A DNA stretch of 12,718 nucleotides, taken from JBFLVQ01 sp040758525 (GTDB lineage Bacteria > Acidobacteriota > Blastocatellia > Chloracidobacteriales > JADJPF01). The stretch spans positions 1 through 12,718 of the forward strand of contig JBFLVQ010000233.1 in assembly GCA_040758525.1 (NCBI GenBank). Reading direction: 5' to 3'. Both the position numbers and the translations under genes were made by a program. A model generated the notes under the pieces. That model was given only the letters and a program-made list of their open reading frames with translations, ran no database searches and was not told the DNA's origin. Positions 7,975 through 12,718 of the stretch are shown here, in pieces (the first letter of the stretch is position 1; every line of letters begins with the position of its first letter).

Positions 7975-8523
7975 TTAGGCAACTGCGCGACCACGTCGCC
8001 GACGCTTATCTTCAACTTCGGTTACTTCGGTTGCTTCTGGCGGTTCTACTACTTTTACTTTTGCCGCTGACTCCTTAACAGGCGCCTCTTGGCGTGATTT
8101 GGGGACAAGCTGGTAACGTAGTATCAGTTCCTGCTTGGTAAGAAAGATATGTTTTGGCTTTCTGCCTTCATCGGCTGCTTGTAAGATCTGCTCAAGGCTC
8201 ATCACCTCGGCATGGTCATCCTGTCCAATCCAAACATATGTATCGCTCATCTTTCTTAAGACCTCCAGTGAATATTGAATTATTAGCAGCGAGCCGGGCG
8301 GCAATTGCCTATGTGACTCGATATAATCGTTGACCAGCGCATCTTGCGCGCTACGATTGTGTGCATAAAATGCTTGAAACTCTGAGCAGCGATCGCGCAA
8401 TGAACAGCACAGGCTGCATACCATTGTGTTCTTAATATGGTTAAAGACCGGGCAATGAATGTTGAAACTGCGTGGTGCCGCAGGTTGCTCTTTGATTAGC
8501 GGTGGCTTGGTTTTGGTTTTCAT
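7975..8523 (-). CDS. Unknown cysteine-cluster protein in the putative LexA-controlled operon
   Basis: This 182-residue cytosolic protein is not from a family I recognise. Near its N-terminus it has a compact cysteine cluster: C24, C36, C39, C40 and C46, with H23, giving C-x11-C-x2-CC-x5-C. That could bind zinc or an iron-sulfur cluster. The middle (about 60-145) is a mixed alpha/beta segment. The C-terminal 35 residues are charged and low in complexity, with a TEVTEVED repeat and a strongly basic RRRRGR tail that could contact nucleic acid. Its ATG overlaps the stop of the upstream gene in an ATGA arrangement, so the two are very likely translationally coupled. The pair lies just downstream of lexA and behind a copy of the lexA-front motif. 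DNA-damage induction is my inference; biochemical function is unknown. Confidence 0.8.
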   Translation of the reverse strand: MKTKTKPPLIKEQPAAPRSFNIHCPVFNHIKNTMVCSLCCSLRDRCSEFQAFYAHNRSAQDALVNDYIESHRQLPPGSLLIIQYSLEVLRKMSDTYVWIGQDDHAEVMSLEQILQAADEGRKPKHIFLTKQELILRYQLVPKSRQEAPVKESAAKVKVVEPPEATEVTEVEDKRRRRGRAVA

Positions 8524-8735
8524 AACTTCTGCTCAATGTTGTTACCACCGCCGGCCCGGCTAAGCGCTTCTAAACAAGAAAGCGCTGCCTGCAGCTCGGC
8601 GCGCAGTTGCGCCCGTTGCCGAGCATTCAGTTTGGGATCACTAAGATCCCGCGATAACCTGTAGATCTTCTCTGACAATGTACGCTCGCGCTCCATACGC
8701 TCAGCTTGAGAAACTGGTAATGTCGATTGTGCCAT
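8520..8735 (-). CDS. Small helical protein of unknown function, first gene of the pair after lexA
   Basis: This 71-residue protein is almost wholly alpha-helical in appearance. It has heptad-like charged and leucine-rich segments (about 10-60: ERERTLSEKIYRLSRDL, then a QRAQLRAELQAALSCLEAL stretch) and is probably a small coiled-coil or helical-hairpin protein. It has one cysteine (about residue 54), no signal peptide and no membrane segment. An AGGAG about eight bases before the ATG on the minus strand supports the start. Its TGA overlaps the ATG of the 182-residue cysteine-cluster protein by four bases, the classic sign of coupling, so the two products may form a complex. The gene starts 86 bases after lexA ends and has the AACCGA tandem motif upstream. 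I do not recognise the family. Confidence 0.75.
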   Translation of the reverse strand: MAQSTLPVSQAERMERERTLSEKIYRLSRDLSDPKLNARQRAQLRAELQAALSCLEALSRAGGGNNIEQKL

Positions 8736-8769
8736 CGCTTTGACTCCTACAGGAACCTATCAGACATCA

Positions 8770-8785
8770 ATGTATAATCATACAT
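8770..8785. repeat. Inverted repeat next to the second AACCGA box
   Basis: ATGTAT (8770-8775) and ATACAT (8780-8785) form a perfect 6-bp inverted repeat with a four-base loop. It is immediately next to the putative LexA box and inside the likely promoter of the 8735 gene. On the minus strand it contains TATGAT (8777-8782), a possible -10. It may be part of the promoter or a second operator. Confidence 0.3.
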
Positions 8786-8805
8786 CCGAGAAATAACCGA
8801 CAATA
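8784..8805 (-). promoter_or_regulatory. Putative LexA operator in front of the two-gene unknown operon
   Basis: Two tandem 11-base units stand here: ATCCGAGAAAT (8784-8794) then AACCGACAATA (8795-8805). They share the core CCGA-N-AAATAACCGA-N-AA with the site in front of lexA. Read on the gene strand this is TCGG-N7-TCGG, a direct repeat with one helical turn of spacing. It lies about 50 bases before the ATG of the 71-residue protein. The promoter itself is less clear than that of lexA: TTGTCG (8798-8803) and TATGAT (8777-8782) are 15 bases apart, and the motif would overlap both. Shared sequence is seen directly; LexA binding is inferred. Confidence 0.6.
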
Positions 8806-8821
8806 GTTGAGAAAAAAATAT

Positions 8822-9424
8822 CTAGTAATGCCGTATTACTGCCTGTACCACACCCTGTATTTCGACTCGCGTAGCAGCCAGCGTAAGAGGACGCAGACGC
8901 TGATTGGCAGGTTCAAGTATCACCTGTTTTCCACGCTGATAAAACTTCTTTACTGTGGCAGCAACACCATCCATTAAGGCTACCACAGTCTGGCCCTGCT
9001 CAGCTTGACGACAATGGCGTATAATCAGCAGGTCGCCATCAAGAATACCGTCTTCAATCATTGAATCGCCATGTGCCCGCAGTGCATAACAGTCACCTCG
9101 TACCAATTCTGTTGGTACATAGACCATTTCTGCAGATTGATTAACTACTTCTAGCGGAGCGCCAGCGGCAATCTGTCCATAAAAAGGGATTGCTACCATT
9201 CGAGGAATCTCTTGATATTGAGGTAACTGCACCAATGCGCCCTTCTTACCACGAATAATCATACCCGCTTCCTCAAGTGCCTGTAGGTGCTCGCTGACTG
9301 TCGAAGTAGCACGCAATTGGAAATGCTCAGCAATATCAAAGACGGTTGGTGAATAGCCCTCACGAGTAATAAAATTACGTAAAAAATCGTATATTTCACG
9401 TTGCCGTCGAGTCAGCGTTTTCAC
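8822..9424 (-). CDS. lexA: LexA repressor, master regulator of the SOS response
   Basis: The protein has 200 residues, almost the same as E. coli LexA (202). Residues 1-65 are the winged-helix DNA-binding domain, starting TLTRRQREIYDFL, with a recognition-helix region ATSTVSEHLQAL (39-50). The self-cleavage site is Ala87-Gly88 in AAGAPLE. The catalytic dyad is Ser121 in GDSM and Lys159 in TVKKFY, followed by the beta-rich C-terminal dimerisation domain. All residues needed for RecA-stimulated autocleavage are present. The recognition helix differs clearly from the E. coli sequence, which fits an operator other than CTGT-N8-ACAG. An AGGAG lies before the ATG. A strong promoter at 9474-9502 and a tandem repeat at 9452-9473 indicate autoregulation. 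Identification is firm; operator identity is inferred. Confidence 0.97.
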   Translation of the reverse strand: MKTLTRRQREIYDFLRNFITREGYSPTVFDIAEHFQLRATSTVSEHLQALEEAGMIIRGKKGALVQLPQYQEIPRMVAIPFYGQIAAGAPLEVVNQSAEMVYVPTELVRGDCYALRAHGDSMIEDGILDGDLLIIRHCRQAEQGQTVVALMDGVAATVKKFYQRGKQVILEPANQRLRPLTLAATRVEIQGVVQAVIRHY

Positions 9425-9451
9425 AAACAGTCTCCTGAAAGCAATTAATGA

Positions 9452-9473
9452 AACCGATAAATAACCGAGAAAT
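9452..9473 (-). promoter_or_regulatory. Putative LexA operator (autoregulation of lexA)
   Basis: Two almost identical tandem 11-base units stand here: AACCGATAAAT (9452-9462) then AACCGAGAAAT (9463-9473), with one mismatch. On the lexA strand this reads TCGGTT-N5-TCGGTT. It begins directly after the -10 element and covers the expected transcription start, the position of a classic repressor site. The 15-base core (CCGA-N-AAATAACCGA) recurs at 8786-8800 in front of the next operon. The direct-repeat layout with 11-base period parallels the GTTC-N7-GTTC LexA box of alphaproteobacteria. Binding by LexA is inferred from position and recurrence. Confidence 0.7.
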
Positions 9474-9502
9474 ATTATTGCCTTGAACTAACTGCTTGTC
9501 AA
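9474..9502 (-). promoter_or_regulatory. Sigma70-type promoter of lexA
   Basis: On the minus strand a perfect TTGACA -35 (9497-9502) is followed, after exactly 17 bases, by AATAAT (9474-9479), five of six matches to the -10 consensus. Transcription would start near 9467, inside the tandem repeat, giving a leader of about 43 bases before the lexA ATG. The -35 is embedded in the palindrome GCTTGTCAAGC (9494-9504), so TTGTCA also reads as a possible -35 on the plus strand for the divergent gene. Confidence 0.75.
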
Positions 9503-9585
9503 GCCTGTCTAGATACTAAAAATGTAAATGGGCGGATTTGAACTGGAGCTTTCATCTTTGCACTCTATCGGCTATGATCGGATTA

Positions 9586-10467
9586 ATGGACAAGCGGCCA
9601 CAAGATACCCAGGAAGTAAAGCGTTATGAACTCGAGCTGCCTACTTGTAGTCCCTTAGGCGAGTTTGATCTAGAAGCTTTTCACCTCTTCTACCATGATT
9701 TACTGAAGAAGCGAGATGATGATGCGATCTCCTTGCTTAAGGTTACACATATGCTGGCGCGCGATGATCTGCGTAAATGTATACACTGTTGCGCAGTACA
9801 GCGTGAACTGCTTGGTCGTATGTTCAAAGAGGCTCGTTATAGAGATCTGCTACTCAGTTTTCCTTCTACAACCAAGAATGTCTATGAACTGATCTTTGAC
9901 TATACACGTGCCTATCCAGGACCCGGTGAGACACCAAAACGTTGGCTTACTGAGCAAGCAAGAGATTTTCTTGACTGCACAGAGATGTTTCGCTTGGATC
10001 TAGATGCCTTGCTTACCCGTGTTCCATCAATGTTGTCAGGAGATAAGCAACTACTACAACGAGAACTGGTCCACGGCAATCTCCTAGAAGGTTGTAAATT
10101 CCTCTTACTGCTGCTTGCCGATCAACCTTTTATCGTGTTATTGAATGGGCGTGAGCAATCTGGTAAAGGACTTTTGAAGATTGAGGCTTTTCTTAAAGAG
10201 CAATTGGGCAGTCGTCTGGAGGAGCAGTTGGTGGAGTTTTTTCTTATTGGCGGAGGATTTTTGCGAATTGAGAATGGTCGTTTGCTCTTGGGTGGCCGTA
10301 GCGTGAAAGTTGATCCTATTATTGCCAACCCCAATGACCGTCAACAGTTAGATTTTCTTGCTCTCTTTCATCGTCACAAGTTTACCTTAGCCAAAGGTAT
10401 ATTGGAAAATGAGACAGACATTGAGGTTGAGGTTCGCTTACCGCTAGGACTGGCCGATGCGTTTTAG
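9586..10467 (+). CDS. Protein of unknown function, divergent from lexA
   Basis: This is a 293-residue cytosolic protein from the ATG at 9586. An ATG at 9574 or a TTG at 9538 are alternatives, and none has a strong ribosome site. I prefer 9586 because the preceding residues look uncharacteristic. It is rich in leucine and acidic residues and probably mostly helical. Visible details are a C-x2-CC cluster (C65, C68, C69), a hydrophobic strand at about 170-187, and just after it G-REQS-GKG (188-195). That last element resembles a Walker A loop but ends in Gly where Ser or Thr is expected. No signal peptide and no clear membrane helix is present. I do not recognise the family. It shares its upstream region with lexA, so co-regulation is possible but not shown. 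Confidence 0.8.
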   Translation: MDKRPQDTQEVKRYELELPTCSPLGEFDLEAFHLFYHDLLKKRDDDAISLLKVTHMLARDDLRKCIHCCAVQRELLGRMFKEARYRDLLLSFPSTTKNVYELIFDYTRAYPGPGETPKRWLTEQARDFLDCTEMFRLDLDALLTRVPSMLSGDKQLLQRELVHGNLLEGCKFLLLLLADQPFIVLLNGREQSGKGLLKIEAFLKEQLGSRLEEQLVEFFLIGGGFLRIENGRLLLGGRSVKVDPIIANPNDRQQLDFLALFHRHKFTLAKGILENETDIEVEVRLPLGLADAF

Positions 10468-10519
10468 CGATACAACCAATACCATCTATTCTCCTTCCAA
10501 TTGCCTTGATCTTTCGCTA

Positions 10520-10534
10520 AATCTGTAACAGATT
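10520..10534. promoter_or_regulatory. 15-base palindrome overlapping a possible -10 in front of the 10559 gene
   Basis: AATCTGTAACAGATT (10520-10534) is a perfect palindrome around one central base. A possible promoter, TTGCCT (10501-10506) and TGTAAC (10524-10529) at 17-base spacing, overlaps it, a usual place for a repressor site. Its TGTAACA core also occurs at 6790-6796. The regulator is unknown. It lies in the 91-base gap between the 10467 stop and the 10559 start. Confidence 0.35.
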
Positions 10535-10558
10535 AAGTTTGAGGTCATAGGAGGCACC

Positions 10559-11659
10559 ATGAAAACATCCCCCCAGAGAATCCTAACTGCCACGCTACTA
10601 ACACTGCTGATGCTACTTAGCCCTGACTTGACGATGGCTTTTCAACAATCGCCGCTTACCAAAGCAGAAGTATTAGCACGACTGCAGGCAGCCAAACGGC
10701 GCGAGATTCTTCAAGGAGATGTTGCTGCCGAAATTCAAGAGCGAGGTGTTAGTTTCCAACTGACTGACTCGTTGCTTGATGAATTCCGCCGTGCCGGCGC
10801 CAAATCGATTGTTATAGACGCACTCTTACGTGCCAATACACGCCAAAGCGCTACACCTGCAGCTGAAGAAGACCTACCGCCTACACCACCATCCCAGCCC
10901 ATAGATAAAAGCCGACCAGCCGATATTGAACAGGAGCTAGCATCGCTGCCTGTGATCGAGCAGGCGCGTTACCATGCACTTAGCTACACACAGGAATTGC
11001 CCAACTTTATTGTGCATCAACGGGTGAAGCGTTATATACGCGAGCCTGCCGGTGGACAATGGCAATTGCGTGATACATTAGATCTAGAAGTGACTTATGA
11101 GGTAAATCGCGGTGAGCAGTACAAACTGCAATCAATTAATGGCCAGCCCACACGTGGTAACTATAAAGATGTAGGTGGCGCCAGTTCAGCAGGCGAGTTC
11201 GGCTCATTACTAGTAGCGCTATTTGCTCCTAAATCGAAGGCTGAATTTCAGCGTGGACCAGCCGAACGTATCAATGGCCGTGCTGCCACCGTTTATGATT
11301 TCCATGTACCTACTGCCACTTCTAGTAACCAGATCACAGAATCGACTTCAGGACAAACCGTTGTCTCAGGTTACCGTGGCAGTGTCTGGATTGATCAAGA
11401 GACTAAACGGGTATTGCGTATAGAACAGTCTGCTGATGATATACCAGCTAGTTTCCCCATTACCGTGGCCGAGTCGGCAGTCGATTATAGTTGGGTAGAG
11501 ATTAGTGGTAAGCGCTTTCTATTGCCACAACGCGCTGAACTGATCATAGGTTCAGAACAGCGTAGGCTTTATAGTCGTAATGTGATTGAGTTTAGCGATT
11601 ACCGCAAATTCGAAGTAGATGTACGTCTAAGCGGCAGTGAGGAGACCGAGGATCAATAA
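10559..11659 (+). CDS. Secreted protein of unknown function (acidobacterial type)
   Basis: This 366-residue protein has a signal peptide (residues 1-27: basic start, leucine-rich core, likely cleavage after TMA). Residues 31-94 form a small helical domain of the style LTKAEVLARLQ...GVSFQLTDSLLDEFRRAGA, which I associate with secreted proteins of Acidobacteria. A proline-rich linker (about 99-120) follows. Residues about 125-355 are a beta-rich domain with a GRAATVYDFHVP segment (about 240-251) and a GSVWIDQETKRVLRIEQ strand pair (about 272-288). The latter is reminiscent of LolA/outer-membrane-lipoprotein-sorting-like beta folds. AGGAGG stands four bases before the ATG. The C-terminus is acidic and looks natural, although the gene directly abuts a truncated exporter gene. 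Location outside the cytoplasm is well supported; function is unknown. Confidence 0.82.
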   Translation: MKTSPQRILTATLLTLLMLLSPDLTMAFQQSPLTKAEVLARLQAAKRREILQGDVAAEIQERGVSFQLTDSLLDEFRRAGAKSIVIDALLRANTRQSATPAAEEDLPPTPPSQPIDKSRPADIEQELASLPVIEQARYHALSYTQELPNFIVHQRVKRYIREPAGGQWQLRDTLDLEVTYEVNRGEQYKLQSINGQPTRGNYKDVGGASSAGEFGSLLVALFAPKSKAEFQRGPAERINGRAATVYDFHVPTATSSNQITESTSGQTVVSGYRGSVWIDQETKRVLRIEQSADDIPASFPITVAESAVDYSWVEISGKRFLLPQRAELIIGSEQRRLYSRNVIEFSDYRKFEVDVRLSGSEETEDQ

Positions 11660-12017
11660 AAATATTAGGGTAAAAGCCCTAGAAATATTCGATCAAAAGA
11701 TGCCCCGGGAGTCTTTATGGAAAGGTATCGCGGTTAATGCACTCAGTCCACACCCATACCTATTTTGGTTTGTCGTGGGAGCGCCCATTATCGTTAAAGC
11801 CGTACAAAATAGTGTGCTTGCCGCGGCATTCTTTACAGGCAGTTTTTACTTCTTCCTAGTCACGTCCAAAATATTTGTTTCATTCATCGTAGAGAGGTTC
11901 AAATTATTCTTGTGTGGTAAGAGTTATCGAAACCTCATACGAATTCTGGGCATTTTGTTACTAGTTTTTGCCCTTCTCTTTTTAAGAGATGGCTTGCATT
12001 TTTTTAAGTTGGTTTAA
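11637..12017 (+). pseudogene. C-terminal half of a LysE-family amino-acid exporter, 5'-truncated
   Basis: The open frame gives 126 residues. From about residue 10 onward it matches in style the second half of LysE/RhtB-type exporters: a loop ending in SLWKGIAVNALSPHPYLFW (26-44), then three hydrophobic segments (about 40-58, 61-87 and 100-122). Intact members have about 200 residues and six membrane segments, so the first three are missing. The only upstream start in frame is a GTG at 11637, inside the end of the preceding gene and without a ribosome site. The frame closes at a stop at 11628-11630. The exporter-like reading begins directly after the stop codon of the 10559 gene, which points to a deletion or insertion junction near 11660. 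The remaining sequence shows no internal stop, so the event may be fairly recent. It is probably non-functional. Confidence 0.75.
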
Positions 12018-12026
12018 ATTTGCAAA

Positions 12027-12078
12027 GGACCCGTCGGGTGCGGCTTTCTTCGTGTAAGCGCGCCGCACCCTTCCGTCC
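12027..12078. repeat. GC-rich REP-like hairpin
   Basis: GGGTGCGGC (12036-12044) and GCCGCACCC (12062-12070) form a perfect 9-bp GC-rich stem with a 17-base loop. Outer arms GGAC (12027-12030) and GTCC (12075-12078) also pair across small internal loops. The stem is far richer in GC than its surroundings and is preceded by a GTCG tetranucleotide. This resembles REP (repetitive extragenic palindrome) units, whose stems often follow a GTAG/GGAG-type tetranucleotide. It begins 10 bases after the truncated exporter stop and might instead act as a terminator, though no T run follows. Confidence 0.5.
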
Positions 12079-12106
12079 AGGTTCAGCACATGAATTGAGG
12101 CTTGTC

Positions 12107-12143
12107 GCTGATAATCTCATAGAATTAGAATGAGATTATCAGC
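12107..12143. repeat. Perfect 14-bp inverted repeat with 9-base loop
   Basis: GCTGATAATCTCAT (12107-12120) and ATGAGATTATCAGC (12130-12143) are exact reverse complements around a nine-base loop. It sits directly before the transposase remnant (homology from about 12153). No T run follows on either strand, so it is a poor intrinsic terminator. It could be a mobile-element end, a MITE-like hairpin or a structured scar. The stretch 12018-12422 has no intact gene and contains only this repeat, the REP-like hairpin and the transposase remnant. Confidence 0.6.
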
Positions 12144-12152
12144 AAACAACAT

Positions 12153-12395
12153 TTAAGACCGAGCCAGTCAGATCGGGAATATTTAAAGTCGTTATTGAGT
12201 AATAGTAAACTGCCAGCCAAGATGTACAAACATACCACCACACTGCTAGAACCAGATCACAGGAAAAGTTTACAAGCGGTGGCACAAACAGTAGAATCAG
12301 CCTATCTGACCGTAGCAGTCTGGCGTAATAAGTATAAAGCAGTAGGGCTATAGTGCTTACAAGACAAACCTCGCTCTGGTAGGCGCTCTTTATAA
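12153..12395 (+). pseudogene. Decayed N-terminal fragment of an IS630-family transposase
   Basis: In one frame the sequence reads as the helix-turn-helix N-terminus of an IS630/Tc1-mariner-type transposase. A KLPAK segment begins at 12207. The recognition helix and arm TVAVWRNKYKAVGL ends at 12350 and is followed by an in-frame TAG at 12351. The frame then continues with LQDKPRSGRRSL to a TAA at 12393-12395. The WRxxYxxxGLxxLxDKPRSGR pattern is a strong signature of this family, and the fragment aligns to it without gaps. Only about 80 codons remain of an expected 330-350, and the DDE catalytic domain is absent. No ATG with a ribosome site precedes it (an internal ATG is at 12222). It is a dead remnant. 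Confidence 0.72.
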
Positions 12396-12422
12396 GAAAA
12401 CTTAGTTTATGGAGTATTCATT

Positions 12423-12718
12423 ATGTTTGTTTTAAGTAAAGGAAAATCCACTGGCAAGATAGTTAATAGTCTGGATACTAATGGCGTCGTCATAAGCACT
12501 ACGTATTATTCGGTTGAAGAATGCAGTCAAGGAAGGCACTATCATGAAAATCCGCATATCTGTTTTCTATTGCAGGGCGAAGATATAGAAAGCCGCAATA
12601 ATCTTTCATATCAGCGAAAAACCGGAGATATCTACTTTTATTACGCGGGAGAAGTTCACGCTTCGATTTCCCGCAAAGATATTTCAAAACACACAAATAT
12701 TGAATTTGGAAAAACCTT
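12423..12718 (+). CDS. AraC-family-type transcriptional regulator, N-terminal part (runs off the window)
   Basis: The first 98 codons are visible, open to the window edge. Residues about 25-80 look like the small cupin sensor domain at the N-terminus of many AraC-type regulators. The sequence GRHYHENPHICFLLQG (about 37-52) carries the usual histidine pair and the following beta strand. TGDIYFYYAGEVHAS (about 66-80) is the second conserved cupin strand ahead of the domain end. The DNA-binding double helix-turn-helix would lie beyond the window, so the family call rests on the sensor half only. A cupin enzyme is a less likely alternative. GGAG at 12411-12414 lies eight bases before the ATG. It stands 27 bases after the end of the transposase remnant, so it may belong to an acquired segment. 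Confidence 0.75.
   Translation, partial: MFVLSKGKSTGKIVNSLDTNGVVISTTYYSVEECSQGRHYHENPHICFLLQGEDIESRNNLSYQRKTGDIYFYYAGEVHASISRKDISKHTNIEFGKT

Noticed and set aside
8014..8032. Two TCGGTT copies close together, resembling the putative LexA box
   Set aside because: The period is 9 bases, not 11, and they lie inside a coding region where they encode the TEVTEV repeat of the 182-residue protein.
9538..9585. TTG start giving a 309-residue version of the unknown protein
   Set aside because: TTG is a rare start, the purine stretch before it is too close, and the added residues look uncharacteristic; ATG at 9574 or 9586 is more plausible.
12018..12422. CRISPR array or tRNA in the gene-free stretch
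   Set aside because: No regularly spaced repeat and no cloverleaf pattern; the stretch is explained by two hairpins and a transposase remnant.
12499..12696. 65-codon minus-strand frame at the right edge
   Set aside because: It is antisense to the AraC-type N-terminal domain, which has a ribosome site and conserved cupin motifs.

Overview
The window looks like a chromosomal segment from a Gram-negative-type bacterium of the Acidobacteriota, most likely class Blastocatellia. This is an inference from gene style only. The supporting features are a soluble Hanks-type kinase with an N-terminal CPxC/FCPxDG zinc ribbon and a C-terminal DUF4388-like domain, secreted orphan proteins with an LTxxEVLxxL-type N-terminal region, a two-repeat periplasmic M16 peptidase, and a slightly AT-rich base composition. 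No rRNA or tRNA gene and no CRISPR array was seen.

Layout. Positions 224-1001 hold a STAS anti-sigma-factor antagonist converging on a small secreted protein. Divergent from the latter is a zinc-ribbon Ser/Thr kinase (1152-2984). A 316-base AT-rich gap follows, with a weak hairpin and a striking four-codon mini-ORF behind a perfect Shine-Dalgarno. Next come a secreted M16 metallopeptidase (3301-6051), a strong bidirectional terminator (6064-6099), and a small transaldolase (6108-6758, minus). A cysteine desulfurase / selenocysteine-lyase-like gene (6832-7959) is divergent from the transaldolase.

Positions 7975-9502 form a minus-strand SOS block. lexA (8822-9424) has a very good sigma70 promoter, followed downstream by two unknown genes that overlap by 4 bases (8735 to 7975). 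In front of lexA, and again in front of the unknown pair, is the same tandem 11-base motif (AACCGA-N5-AACCGA). I propose it as the LexA operator of this lineage, which would make the unknown pair a candidate SOS-induced operon. This is the most interesting signal in the window. An unrecognised plus-strand gene (9586-10467) is divergent from lexA, followed by a secreted protein (10559-11659).

The right end (about 11637-12718) is a scar-rich accessory region. It contains the C-terminal half of a LysE-type exporter abutting the previous gene, a GC-rich REP-like hairpin, a perfect 14-bp inverted repeat, a decayed N-terminal fragment of an IS630-family transposase with in-frame stops, and the start of an AraC-type regulator that runs off the window.
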